Shown in pieces: positions 1 to 8,271 of a stretch of 34,313 bases of DNA; within the stretch, counting starts at the first letter, position 1, and every line of letters begins with the position of its first letter. Source of the DNA: Bacteroides sp. GTDB lineage: Bacteria > Bacteroidota > Bacteroidia > Bacteroidales > Muribaculaceae. Both the position numbers and the translations under genes were made by a program. The stretch covers positions 28,647-62,959 of the forward strand of contig JAAVDN010000020.1 of the NCBI GenBank assembly GCA_014801785.1, read 5' to 3'. The notes under the pieces were generated by a model. That model had not been told where the DNA came from. It saw nothing but the letters and a program-made list of their open reading frames with translations, and ran no database searches.

Positions 1-503
1 TCTTTTAGGGTCTGAGTTATCTTATCTATAATTTTTAGACGCGGTTCGCGCAACTGCCTGAAATTGTTAAGGTCATAGGATTCAATCGTATTGACACTCT
101 TTACATTTTCCGAATCCAAGGCACGGATTCTTCCGTCTTTCACATAGAAATAATCTTTAGGATCATCGAAGTATGGATTTACCAAAGGTTTGACAGTCGG
201 ATCCGCCTCCTTTTTATTCGAGTTGCAAACATTCAGGCAGGGCAACATATTACCCCATTCCAATACTTTCTCCGGATATAAGCTCTTAGGATAAAAATGC
301 TCTATAGTCATATACTTGCCTTCCTCGTTGAGCCTTGTTTCCGAAAAGGCGCACTTACCGTATGAACTTCGCAACAAAATCTCCTTAAGTTCGGGAATAT
401 CCCATACCCGGGCTTTCGGATTAAGCATGAACTTCTCCGTCTTTTCCTTTACGAACTCATCGGTAAGAAAATCAGGACGTTTCGGCAGCGTCAGTCTTAT
501 CAT
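1..503 (-). CDS. HNH endonuclease, Septu PtuB-like (partial, 3' end beyond left edge)
   Basis: The first 167 residues are visible. The ATG overlaps the stop of the upstream ATPase gene (ATGA, 500-503), so the two are translationally coupled, as in Septu pairs. Visible HNH features: GKCAFSE at residues 49-55, a catalytic-type IEHFYPKS at 67-74 (His69), then WGNMLPCLNVCNSNKK, which matches the 'NL..C..CN..K' end of the fold. In the family the predicted role is as the DNA-cutting effector controlled by the partner ATPase. Odd point: the usual CxxC knuckle reads C-A-F-S and the second pair is C-x3-C (Cys89 and Cys93), so one zinc ligand is altered compared with the second pair at 3.3-4.2 kb. Assignment to the HNH fold is fairly firm. 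The name Septu rests on the ATPase partner and motif pattern, not on a search. Confidence 0.75.
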   Translation of the reverse strand, partial: MIRLTLPKRPDFLTDEFVKEKTEKFMLNPKARVWDIPELKEILLRSSYGKCAFSETRLNEEGKYMTIEHFYPKSLYPEKVLEWGNMLPCLNVCNSNKKEADPTVKPLVNPYFDDPKDYFYVKDGRIRALDSENVKSVNTIESYDLNNFRQLREPRLKIIDKITQTLK

Positions 504-1924
504 CCTTTTGCAGCCTCCAGCTGATCTTTGTCTATATCCAGAATCTCTGCTTCTGCACTTCCCGGATGGAGCATTTTTTTCAGTTTTTCGTAAGCCTTAA
601 GTCCTTTATCCACATCTTCGGAGTTCATTGCTGATTCAAAAGCAGCTCGGGCTTCCTCATATTCCTTAGGACGCGTGTCCGCTCCCATATCCATCAGTTC
701 GTCAAGAATCTCTTCGACGCTCCAGCCCTGGAAAGTCTGCGCGGGATATGACTTAACTTTCGTTACCCCCTCCTCGTTGCGCAGGATGAAGAGATTGAGG
801 TCGGACAGGGATTGGATTACCAGTGGCGAATGAGTCGTTACGATAAATTGGGTCTTGGGGAACATCTCGCAAAGGTCTCTCATGACCCTGCGTTGCCATT
901 GCGGATGGAGGTGCAGGTCGATCTCGTCTATAAGCAGGACGGCGGGTTCGTGAAGAGGATTCTCCGAGTCCGGGTAACGGTCGAAGAGCTTTTTGATGAA
1001 ATCAAAAAGCCAAGCCATCATGCACTGATATCCATATCCCAGCTCCTGGTAATTGAATTCTCCGTCTTTGGTTTGGAAAAGGATAGATGAATGCAGCTGG
1101 TCATCGACATAGACGCGGTAATCCATGACTTCCGGAAGAATCTTGGATTCTTTCAGAAGTTTCTTTATAAGATTAATCCGTCGTTGGGCTTTACACTGGT
1201 GGGTAGCGTCTTTAGATGCGGTATGGAGCTGGAGCAACCATTCTTCGAAATTGATCAGTGGCGCATGGTTTGAGAAGAGCGTGTCGCAGGTAGTCTCCGA
1301 ATTAAGGTTGCGTTTGGAATCGGCAAAACGGTTTACCCCGTAACCATAAATTACGAGCTGGTCCAACTCATTAGCATCGAATGTAACAATATCTGAACTC
1401 GGCGTATATCCCATATACACCGCTTTTGAAATGGTGGCCTTTCCGATCAGTTTAGTTTCCGGTCCGCATACAGCCGACCATTTACTCATTCTCAGGTCGG
1501 AGGCTGAATTATTAATCTTCAGGAAATGGAGATTGACGCTATAATCTTTCTCTCTCGAATTTTTCGGCCTATGACGTTCCACTACCTTTGGACGATGCCA
1601 CACGGAATCTTTTGAAGGGACCGCAGTGTTGACCTGTTCTCCGACATTCACCGTAAAGGTCGGGACATATTGTATGATGTCCACCCCATGACTGATGTTC
1701 TCAGGAGGTGGGGTAGTATCGTTGATGGTATTGCGTACCGGCTGAAGGTTCGCGATTATCTTTAGCAGATTCGTCTTACCCGTACCATTATCTCCAAGGA
1801 AGATTGAAGCCTGCGGAATCCCCTGGCGGTTATACGCGGACCTGGACCCACAAAAATAGAACTTATGATTTCCTTTAAAGGACTTATAGTCGTTGACTTC
1901 CAGAAGACTCAGATATGTTGACAT
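500..1924 (-). CDS. AAA/ABC-type ATPase, Septu PtuA-like
   Basis: Predicted sensor/regulator ATPase of a two-gene defence system, paired with the HNH gene it overlaps. From the ATG at 1924 the protein has 474 residues. Walker A is GDNGTGKT (about 44-51), a degenerate signature is ELGYGYQ (about 294-300), Walker B is VLLIDEIDLHLHP (about 329-341), and the switch histidine is in TTHSP (about 363-367). The C-terminal tail of charged helices is typical of PtuA/AAA_21 proteins. The frame stays open up to a TTG at 1954, but a TAnnTTFG-type -7 box at 1963-1970 (TATATTTG) puts the likely transcript start near 1956, so the ATG at 1924 fits better. An OLD-like or other AAA_21 ATPase is the alternative. 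The LIDEIDLHLHP box and the HNH partner favour PtuA. Confidence 0.82.
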   Translation of the reverse strand: MSTYLSLLEVNDYKSFKGNHKFYFCGSRSAYNRQGIPQASIFLGDNGTGKTNLLKIIANLQPVRNTINDTTPPPENISHGVDIIQYVPTFTVNVGEQVNTAVPSKDSVWHRPKVVERHRPKNSREKDYSVNLHFLKINNSASDLRMSKWSAVCGPETKLIGKATISKAVYMGYTPSSDIVTFDANELDQLVIYGYGVNRFADSKRNLNSETTCDTLFSNHAPLINFEEWLLQLHTASKDATHQCKAQRRINLIKKLLKESKILPEVMDYRVYVDDQLHSSILFQTKDGEFNYQELGYGYQCMMAWLFDFIKKLFDRYPDSENPLHEPAVLLIDEIDLHLHPQWQRRVMRDLCEMFPKTQFIVTTHSPLVIQSLSDLNLFILRNEEGVTKVKSYPAQTFQGWSVEEILDELMDMGADTRPKEYEEARAAFESAMNSEDVDKGLKAYEKLKKMLHPGSAEAEILDIDKDQLEAAKG

Positions 1925-1962
1925 AAGCGGGGTAAAACTACTTATCAGTTTCAATGGCTATG

Positions 1963-1970
1963 CAAATATA
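1963..1970 (-). promoter_or_regulatory. Candidate -7 box of the ptuA-like gene
   Basis: Read on the minus strand this is TATATTTG, an exact match to the Bacteroidetes -7 consensus TAnnTTTG. It lies about 40 bases upstream of the ATG at 1924. No clear -33 TTG element is seen at the usual spacing. One copy of the dispersed repeat (1982-2028) lies just upstream. Confidence 0.5.
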
Positions 1971-1981
1971 CCACAAAATGC

Positions 1982-2028
1982 GGAATATGTCGCCCGGCCG
2001 TTAACATTTCTTGTGGGATGGGGTCTTA
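1982..2028 (-). repeat. Dispersed intergenic repeat, copy 1
   Basis: Positions 1998-2024 are identical over 27 bases to 20426-20452 (core TTAACATTTCTTGTGGGATG on the plus strand). The wider element, with GGAATATGTCG 18 bases before the core, also recurs at 33867-33914 with the same spacing and a few substitutions. The copy lies between a glycosyltransferase 3' end and a promoter. Function unknown; a regulator site or a small intergenic repeat family are both possible. Confidence 0.7.
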
Positions 2029-2077
2029 GAAACTGTTTTTAAGGAAAATTGCTTTCGATTGCGGAGGGTTTCAATTG

Positions 2078-2103
2078 CAGACGTCCGCCGGAGCGGACGT
2101 CTG
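2078..2103 (-). terminator. Hairpin downstream of the GT4 gene, possible terminator
   Basis: A perfect 11-bp stem (CAGACGTCCGC with GCGGACGTCTG) and a 4-base loop begin 18 bases past the stop of the GT4 gene. There is no immediate T-run on the minus strand, so intrinsic termination is plausible but not certain. Confidence 0.5.
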
Positions 2104-2121
2104 ATGGGGAGTGGGAGCGGG

Positions 2122-3249
2122 TTATTTTGCGAGGGAGCGGTATATACGGAGGTGGGTGTCGACAACCTTCTCGATTGAGAAATCCCGCTCGGCAAATTCG
2201 CGGCTTTTTTTTCCCATCCGTCGTCGTAGTTCCGGATCGTCAATAAGTTTTTTCAGAGCTTCTGCAATCTGCTTCGGACTCTGTGGTTCCACAAGGAATC
2301 CGTTGACACCATCCTCCACAACATCGCGGCATCCCGTCGAATCGCAGGTCACAATAGGGCGCCCGATGGCGCTCGCCTCGATGAGCGATTTCGGCACCCC
2401 TTCCCGATAATATGATGGGAAGGCCATGATATGGCTCTTTTCCAGGAGTTGCTTGACATCGTTACGCTCTCCGAGCCAATTGATGTATTCGCCATCGCAA
2501 TGCTCCTTCATGTAGTCTTCGGTGATTCCGGTCTTGTTCGGCGTCAGACGACCACACAGCAGGAACCTTATCTTCCCTTGATATTGGGGTTTGAGCATCT
2601 CGGCAGCCTCGATGAGGTCGCAGACACCTTTTTCGCGAACCATTCTCGCAGTGAAGATAATGTTTATTACCTCCTCTTCCGGTTCCGGGACGTAGGCGAA
2701 CTCTTTCAGGTCAATTCCGGACCCTTTTGTGAACTCCAGCTGATCCTGGACAATGACACGCCGCGAAAGAAAGATCGACTTGTCGTCATTATTCTGAAAA
2801 ATAACCTTCACCTTCGGACGGCTGTTGGCATACTTCATCACTTTCAGAATAGCCCTGGTTTTAGCCGTCAGTTTTCCGGCGTTGAAGAGTCCACCCAGTC
2901 CGCTGACCGCGTTGACAATACCGTGGATATGTGTCAGGCGGGCAGCGAGGCCTCCCCAAAGCATATTCTTGATACCGACATGATGGACCAGTTCAGGTTG
3001 TTCCTTGCGATAGAGATTGAAAAGGAAGAGGAAAGTCTTCAACTCCTGCGTCAGGTTCATGCCGGTCGGGTTTATCGGGAGTTCGACCATCGGGAAGCCG
3101 AGCGCCTCGACCTCGGCGCGTCGCCCTGTGTCTTTAGTGAGGATGACGACATCGAACCCCGCTTCTTTGGCTGCGAGGGCGACAGGCTTGCGGTGGGAAA
3201 GGAAAAAGCGATCCTCGTTTACCACCATATATAGTTTAGGTGTATGCAT
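2122..3249 (-). CDS. Glycosyltransferase family 4, PglA/CapM-like
   Basis: Cytoplasmic GT-B enzyme predicted to add a sugar to the growing lipid-linked repeat unit. It has 375 residues, normal for GT4. The N-terminal acceptor half includes NEDRFFLSHRKP and HHVGIKN. The C-terminal half has the donor-side motifs FTARMVREKGV, LLCGRL and an E-x7-E motif in REGVPKSLIEA, followed by GRPIVTCDSTGCRDVV and VEDGVNGFLV. Overall this resembles PglA-type HexNAc transferases that act second, after an initiating phosphoglycosyltransferase (family knowledge). No such initiating enzyme is visible, so it may lie beyond the left edge. The gene sits between the two Septu-like pairs and its base composition is closer to the housekeeping genes than to the AT-rich glycosyltransferases further upstream. 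Confidence 0.88.
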   Translation of the reverse strand: MHTPKLYMVVNEDRFFLSHRKPVALAAKEAGFDVVILTKDTGRRAEVEALGFPMVELPINPTGMNLTQELKTFLFLFNLYRKEQPELVHHVGIKNMLWGGLAARLTHIHGIVNAVSGLGGLFNAGKLTAKTRAILKVMKYANSRPKVKVIFQNNDDKSIFLSRRVIVQDQLEFTKGSGIDLKEFAYVPEPEEEVINIIFTARMVREKGVCDLIEAAEMLKPQYQGKIRFLLCGRLTPNKTGITEDYMKEHCDGEYINWLGERNDVKQLLEKSHIMAFPSYYREGVPKSLIEASAIGRPIVTCDSTGCRDVVEDGVNGFLVEPQSPKQIAEALKKLIDDPELRRRMGKKSREFAERDFSIEKVVDTHLRIYRSLAK

Positions 3250-3322
3250 ATATTATGCCGGGGGTAGGAATAATGTTGAATGTTGGAAAGATAAATTTTG
3301 TAGATCGGGTTTAGACCGGGTC

Positions 3323-4204
3323 TTATACGAATTGTCTTAGTTGCTTTTTAATGTAATATATGGCAATTGACCTGTATGGAGTATAGGCCGGGAAGTATTC
3401 CGTTTGATTTGTCTTGGGATTAAGATAGGGAATGCGTTCACTCATAGTGGAAAACTTCCTGAGAGCATTTTCCCACCATCTGCGAGAGGTCCCATTCTTT
3501 TTTGCAGCCGTCGTAATTGCCTTTATGACGGCTGCCCTGTTCATCATAAGATAAGGATGATTGAGATTGAGTACATTTTCAGGATGCTCCATCTTTTCCG
3601 GTCCTATCTCATTCTGGAGTTCCACCTTTAAGATTCCCGGATGTCCCTCATCCCAGCCCGGCTTATTCTCGTTCAGCCAGTTTATCTCCCTTTGATCAGG
3701 ATGATGATCAAACGTTTTGTTAATGAGAATTCTGCCTGCATCATCTTTTTTTATGTTGGTGACGTAAGAGAAATCCGCGGATATATCAGGTTTGAAGATA
3801 TTGAGATGCAGCACTCTGGAACCCTTTCTATGGTCACAATGGGAGGAATACATAGACGCCTTGGAATGCGTTCCGATCTTGCCGATGAATCCCGGACAAC
3901 ATGCTGTTAGATTGTCGTATCTCATTCGTTCGGCTGGAGTCGTCAACAGCTTCCGCGGATAAACGTGTTCAACGTGCATAGTGTCCGTTCGATGGGTAGC
4001 AGCATGAGAATCAGAGTTATCACTTTGACTGTTGTTGTCAAAAGGATCTTCACAAGGAATTCTTCTTTCGCAGTATGCGCAAACGAAACCACCTTCCTTT
4101 AGCAACGCGAACTTAAGTTCCGGAGTGGCTTGGAAATCGGCTCCCGGAGTCAGCCTATGCTCCTGCCACTCGATAGGTTCCGGACCTTTATTTACAGTTT
4201 GCAT
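3323..4204 (-). CDS. HNH endonuclease, Septu PtuB-like
   Basis: Predicted nuclease effector of the second ATPase/HNH pair, 293 residues. The zinc/HNH core is complete: CAYCERR (Cys42, Cys45), VEHVYPR (78-84, catalytic-type His80), YDNLTACCPG (about 96-105) and SHCDHRKG (about 121-128). This is the arrangement of the retron- and Septu-associated HNH family TIGR02646. A serine/asparagine/histidine-rich insert (about 56-75) separates the first knuckle from the catalytic His. It starts 19 bases after the stop of the ATPase at 4224, in the same direction. The related HNH at 1-503 is clearly divergent, so this is a second system and not a tandem copy. Biochemical target unknown. Confidence 0.82.
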   Translation of the reverse strand: MQTVNKGPEPIEWQEHRLTPGADFQATPELKFALLKEGGFVCAYCERRIPCEDPFDNNSQSDNSDSHAATHRTDTMHVEHVYPRKLLTTPAERMRYDNLTACCPGFIGKIGTHSKASMYSSHCDHRKGSRVLHLNIFKPDISADFSYVTNIKKDDAGRILINKTFDHHPDQREINWLNENKPGWDEGHPGILKVELQNEIGPEKMEHPENVLNLNHPYLMMNRAAVIKAITTAAKKNGTSRRWWENALRKFSTMSERIPYLNPKTNQTEYFPAYTPYRSIAIYYIKKQLRQFV

Positions 4205-4223
4205 GGGTCGCTTAGATAGCCTC

Positions 4224-5540
4224 TTAGATAGAGGATATGTTGAGAAGTGTTTCAGCCTCTGTTATGTCAGGCAGATACTCACCGAACCGTTTCCTTAGGT
4301 CTGCTATCATTTCGCGGGCCTTTTCTTCCTCTCCATCATCAATAAGCTGAAACAGTTCTTCCAATTCCTTCTGGGTCTTGTTATCGCGTATTGACAGTCC
4401 TAATAGACTCAGAATAGAATTGACATCTAAGCCGAAGGTATGAAACTTAATCGCTGTTACATCTCCGTTTTCGCCCTCCTTACGCATAAGCACAACCTGA
4501 TTATCCGCTGAATTTTCCAAGCCGCTCATTACTCGCGGAGCATGCGTTGTCAAAATAAACTGTATATTTGGGAATGCGCTCCTGAGACCTTGTATGACAG
4601 TCGCTTGAAGGGACGGGTGTAGATGCAGGTCGATTTCATCTATCAGGACAACACCTTTTGTATGTAAAGGAGCATCCTTACCATATAGTTCTCCATTCAG
4701 AAGAAGAGATCGGAACGCCAGATTAATGACGATATCGATTAATCTCCGGTAGCCATCGGGAAGCAGATCGTAAGTTGTAGTATTACCGTCGATAGTATCG
4801 ATAAATATCTCATTTAGGCTGACGATGGGTCTTATTCCCTTGATGATATTACATCCGTTCGGGCCCAAAGCCCTCTCGATTGCGTTCTGTACACCTTCGA
4901 TTTCCCAGGTGCGCTTATTGGTTTCGGCCAGCACGGAGATTCGTTTCCACCAATGGGCAGCAAGCCCTCCTCCGGTCAGACACTCCAGATAACCTAAAGA
5001 CGGTTGAGGAGCGAGAGACAGGAACCTGTTCTTATTAACTTTCTTATCCACATGGGTATAAACCGTGGAAATGGAGTCGAACAGAGGTAGAGGGTAACGG
5101 CGTATAGACTCTCCGTTTTCCTTATCATACATATTTCGGCTCAGAAACTGACCCAGATTTCGTAATGGGATTAGACCGCTGATTAAATTCCGACTGTTCT
5201 TGGGAGAATTTTTCCTGACGAAAAGCTCTTTATCTCCGATCTCACAGAGGTTTGCCTCTCCGAACATATCATTACGCAGGGAGAAGCCTATTAGAATGGG
5301 TTGGATAGGTGCGGACCAGTCTTCCCGAATGACCCTTCTGAAATCCTCATTGGAAGGTGATTGCCAACGGGTATTGTCATCGCTGAATCCGGAGAAGAAA
5401 GAGCTGAGCGCGAACTTTACCGCCTTTAGAAGCGACGTCTTACCGGAGGCATTATTACCTACTAAGAGGGTTACTCCGGGAGTGAAGTTCATCTCAAAAT
5501 TCCTGAATCCTCGGAAATTCTCAATCGAAATTTTTTTCAT
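4224..5540 (-). CDS. AAA/ABC-type ATPase, Septu PtuA-like
   Basis: A 438-residue ATPase that forms a pair with the downstream HNH gene. It begins in the usual SMC/RecF-like way (IENFRGFRNFE), with Walker A GNNASGKT at 28-35, a degenerate signature LLPDGYRRLIDI near 259-270, Walker B VVLIDEIDLHLHP at 297-309 and the switch motif TTHAP at 331-335. The C-terminus is a short helical tail (about 385-438). It shares motifs with the ATPase at 500-1924 but differs over the middle region. Its ATG is 28 bases after the stop of a TupA-like ATP-grasp gene, so it may be cotranscribed with capsule genes. No own promoter was recognised. Confidence 0.82.
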   Translation of the reverse strand: MKKISIENFRGFRNFEMNFTPGVTLLVGNNASGKTSLLKAVKFALSSFFSGFSDDNTRWQSPSNEDFRRVIREDWSAPIQPILIGFSLRNDMFGEANLCEIGDKELFVRKNSPKNSRNLISGLIPLRNLGQFLSRNMYDKENGESIRRYPLPLFDSISTVYTHVDKKVNKNRFLSLAPQPSLGYLECLTGGGLAAHWWKRISVLAETNKRTWEIEGVQNAIERALGPNGCNIIKGIRPIVSLNEIFIDTIDGNTTTYDLLPDGYRRLIDIVINLAFRSLLLNGELYGKDAPLHTKGVVLIDEIDLHLHPSLQATVIQGLRSAFPNIQFILTTHAPRVMSGLENSADNQVVLMRKEGENGDVTAIKFHTFGLDVNSILSLLGLSIRDNKTQKELEELFQLIDDGEEEKAREMIADLRKRFGEYLPDITEAETLLNISSI

Positions 5541-5570
5541 AAGTATGGGGTCCTATAAGTATGGGATCTT
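5539..5570. repeat. 16-bp imperfect tandem duplication at a module junction
   Basis: ATAAGTATGGGGTCCT is followed directly by ATAAGTATGGGATCTT (14 of 16 identical). It fills the gap between the ATP-grasp stop and the ATPase start, exactly where the defence pair meets the capsule genes. It may be an insertion scar or a chance slippage product. Confidence 0.6.
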
Positions 5571-6471
5571 AGAGGTCTGGGAAGAGGTTGCCGAGGCGTT
5601 CGTCCCATTCGTCGGGGGTGAAGTGGCCCAGTCCGCTTGCGGGATAGAAAGTCAGTTCACCGAAATAGACGCGGTCGCCGACGCTGTACAGATCGACCCG
5701 CACAAACGGGAATCCTTTTGACAGCTTAGTGGCAATCTCAATCATTTTTTCCAGATTCTTCGGGCGAGGAGCCGGCTTGTCAGCGTTCTCACATGCCTTA
5801 TTAAGTCCGCGGAACGGCTGATGGTTCCAGTCCATATCGTAGAAATCTATCGTCTCCTTCGTCGAACGGTTTCCTATCATCTGACAATAGACCGGTTTCC
5901 CGTCGAAACAATAGAACTTGTAGTCCGGTAAATCCTTGTTTTCTCCATCGCTTATAAGCTCCTCGATAATGACTCTTCGAGGAAAACCGTTCTCGTAAGC
6001 CCATTCGCGACCGGCGCTCTTCTTTGCTTTCGGGGCCTTGAACCAATCTTCGATCCGGCGGTTAAGCTCCTCCTCGGTGATACTGTTCTTGTCGCGGCAT
6101 ACGAACACCTCGTTGCCCCCGCCTCCGTCAGTGGTCTTGGCGACAAACCGTTCCGGCAACGCCTTGAAATCTACCCGTTCGCCCGCATTGAGAACTTGAA
6201 GGACAGGAATCAGCAAATCACCGAATCCTTTCTCCTTTATCAGCGAGCGCACCTCCAGCTTATCCGTAGCTCTGAGCATCTGCGGATTCCGGTAACGCAA
6301 CTTATAGAGCTGCATCTTTTCTGTGAACCGGCTCGGATTTTTCTTGTCCAGCTTTCTCCCGGTATGAATCCGATACTGTAGCGGAATCATGACCGAATCC
6401 GGAATCCAGTTCAACAAAGCGAGAATCCACATCCGAACCCGACGTGAAGCCAGTAGTTTCTTATAATTCAT
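5569..6471 (-). CDS. TupA-like ATP-grasp protein
   Basis: A 300-residue protein of the ATPgrasp_TupA type (PF14305 by recognition), a family found in polysaccharide and teichuronopeptide clusters and expected to form an amide bond with ATP, for example adding an amino acid or other group to a glycan. Seen: KKNPSRFTEKMQLYKLRYR near the start, a nucleotide-loop-like TTDGGGGNEVF, EELI followed by LPDYKFYCFDGKP, then VRVDLY and FGELTFYPASGLGHFTPDEW near the C-terminus (metal/ATP-binding end). A paralogue with the same motifs lies at 16893-17762. It follows the GT4 gene after 86 bases. The substrate cannot be told from sequence. Many databases label these as glycosyltransferases. Confidence 0.82.
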   Translation of the reverse strand: MNYKKLLASRRVRMWILALLNWIPDSVMIPLQYRIHTGRKLDKKNPSRFTEKMQLYKLRYRNPQMLRATDKLEVRSLIKEKGFGDLLIPVLQVLNAGERVDFKALPERFVAKTTDGGGGNEVFVCRDKNSITEEELNRRIEDWFKAPKAKKSAGREWAYENGFPRRVIIEELISDGENKDLPDYKFYCFDGKPVYCQMIGNRSTKETIDFYDMDWNHQPFRGLNKACENADKPAPRPKNLEKMIEIATKLSKGFPFVRVDLYSVGDRVYFGELTFYPASGLGHFTPDEWDERLGNLFPDL

Positions 6472-6557
6472 TCTATCAGAAAGAGGTTAGAAATTCTTTT
6501 ATAAATTTCATGTGATAGTCCTGTAATAAAGAATAAACTCAATTATGTGGTTTAACT

Positions 6558-7646
6558 TCAAATGAGTTGTTTAAGGAGAGTCTCTAATTTTCGGGCTATT
6601 ATATCTTCTTGGAATTTCTCTAAAGATTTTGGTGCCTCTTCTTGAAATTTAGTTATAAGCATTTCGTCGGATAATAGCGTTTCTAATTTGTCAGCCAACG
6701 AATTAAAACTTCCGGGAGTGCAAAGCAAGCCATTTTTTCCATCATCTATTATTTCAGCCTGCCTGCCAATAAAATCACAAGCAATAGCTGCACACCCTTG
6801 GGACATAGCTTCAACAAGAACTAAACCCCAGCCTTCATATCTACTTGAGAGGCAATATATAGCTGCTTCTTCATATAGTTTTTTTATATTTTCTGTGAAA
6901 GGAATGAATTCAATACTATCTTTATTTTCAACTAAAGATTGAAGGTATGAGAGGGTGGCTTCCGAGGCATTGCCAACAATATTTAGCTTCCAATCAGTAT
7001 GCTTAGGATAAACTTTATTCCATGCTTGAATCAGCAAATCGAAACCTTTGTAGTACCAACGATCAACGCGTCCCACACTTAGAATAATTTTTTGTTTCTT
7101 TGCTGAGATAGGTTGAGTCGGGGCTAGGAATAGAGGATTATGAAGGACTGTGACATTATTAAATTTCTTTGAATTTAAAATTTCTTTATCTCGATTAGTC
7201 AGTACTGTAATATAGTCATACAGTCGGTTTGTGTAAAAATGAACGATTCGTGATTTTAGAGGTAAACGGACATTTAAAGGTCGTTCTAAGGCTGTATGGG
7301 TGGTATAAACTATTGGTATTTTTCGCTTAATGCTCCATGTCGCTAATCTTATGGGAAAGTATAGATAATGTAGCACCTCGACAATAATTTGGTACTTATT
7401 TTTGAGAATTAGTTTGCGAAGTCGAACTATATCGTTCACAATGGGTATGTGTTTTAGAAACACGGATTGTAATACAGGAAGGTGTACAATCTGAACTTTT
7501 GGTGATGGTTTATAGATTATGGGCGCATTATTAGGTAAAAGTATATCTACGGAATGGCCTAATCTGATAAGACCATTTGCCCAGCTCACACATACTCTTT
7601 CTGCACCTCCGTACGCCAGAGAGGGGCATACAAATAATATTTTCAT
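6558..7646 (-). CDS. Glycosyltransferase family 4
   Basis: A 362-residue GT-B glycosyltransferase. The start CPSLAYGGAERV is the typical GT4 acceptor-side glycine-rich loop. The donor half has ILSVGRVDRWYYKGFDLLI, LNIVGN, SSRYEGWGLVLVEAM (E-x7-E) and AIACDFIGRQAEII. It presumably adds one sugar of the capsule repeat unit on the cytoplasmic face of the membrane. The gene is strongly AT-rich compared with the flanking ATPase, NTPase and housekeeping genes, a common sign of exchanged capsule DNA. It is the first gene after the 540-base gap that holds the plus-strand remnant, so it probably has its own promoter, although no clear TAnnTTTG box was found. Confidence 0.88.
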   Translation of the reverse strand: MKILFVCPSLAYGGAERVCVSWANGLIRLGHSVDILLPNNAPIIYKPSPKVQIVHLPVLQSVFLKHIPIVNDIVRLRKLILKNKYQIIVEVLHYLYFPIRLATWSIKRKIPIVYTTHTALERPLNVRLPLKSRIVHFYTNRLYDYITVLTNRDKEILNSKKFNNVTVLHNPLFLAPTQPISAKKQKIILSVGRVDRWYYKGFDLLIQAWNKVYPKHTDWKLNIVGNASEATLSYLQSLVENKDSIEFIPFTENIKKLYEEAAIYCLSSRYEGWGLVLVEAMSQGCAAIACDFIGRQAEIIDDGKNGLLCTPGSFNSLADKLETLLSDEMLITKFQEEAPKSLEKFQEDIIARKLETLLKQLI

Positions 7647-7773
7647 GAGAATAAAATACTAGAGAAATTACAATTTATAATTTTATTTTCAATGGTTCGG
7701 TAAATTTTAATATTTCCGCTAGAAAGTCTTAAAACATTACCAATTGATTGAATATAAAACAATAGGTACCAGT
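7647..7773. other. AT-rich spacer upstream of the GT4 gene
   Basis: About 127 bases, very AT-rich, with no open frame on either strand. It should contain the promoter of the GT4 gene, but no convincing -7/-33 pair was seen. Confidence 0.4.
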
Positions 7774-8271
7774 ATGAGTAATCAATTCAGCATTATACAC
7801 CTCACAATTCCATCTTATAATGGTGCTGAGGGCAATAACGAGCAGATTAAATTCGAGGTATGCTGAACCCCTAACCTCAAAATTAATAGTGGGGTGGGAT
7901 AAAGCAATACGGAAAATGGTGGCTGCAAACGCATCTCCTGTCTGAATTTATCTAAAACCTACCGTATTATTGTATTGAATACTTATAATACCAGAGATAA
8001 TCAGCGGGATTTCTTGGATTTAGTATGGAATTTGCCCGAAACGGATTTCTTCCTTTTTTTCAATTGTCCAACAGCTGCTAATTTTTTATTTCTCGGTTTG
8101 GAAGCTGAATTGACAATGGGAATGGGTTCTGATTTTGCAGTGGATGTCGAAAGAGGAAGTGTCTCTTTCTTTTGTACATATGAATCTTATGTAGATGTAT
8201 CAACATTAGAGGTGACCGATGAGAGGCCAATAGGGCAAACCTGCTGGTCATACATCCCCGGACCGCTATAA
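7774..8271 (+). pseudogene. Decayed plus-strand gene of unknown function
   Basis: The only coding-like signal on the plus strand. An ATG at 7774 opens a frame of 30 codons (starting MSNQFSIIHLTIPSYNG) that ends at TGA 7864-7866. The same frame has a second stop, TAA at 7900-7902, and is then open for more than 120 codons (LSKTYRIIVLNTYNTRD, later DFLDLVWNLPETDFF and DFAVDVERGSVSFF). The last 85 bases overlap the 3' end of the SAMD9-like gene and are probably not genuine. The codon pattern (many GAT, GAA, GGT codons) looks protein-coding. The two in-frame stops suggest nonsense decay of one gene of about 140-165 codons. I do not recognise the family. The opposite orientation to all neighbours suggests an older insertion. 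Confidence 0.42.

Noticed and set aside
1925-1954. TTG start of the left PtuA-like gene
   Set aside because: It would begin almost at the predicted transcription start; the ATG at 1924 fits the promoter box and family.
2431-3234. A 267-codon plus-strand open frame opposite the GT4 gene
   Set aside because: It is antisense to a well-motifed glycosyltransferase and shows no domain sense; G/C-rich minus genes often leave such shadows.
7647-8186. Insertion sequence remnant in the 540-base gap
   Set aside because: No terminal inverted repeats or DDE-transposase motif could be seen; only the unknown plus-strand frame is supported.
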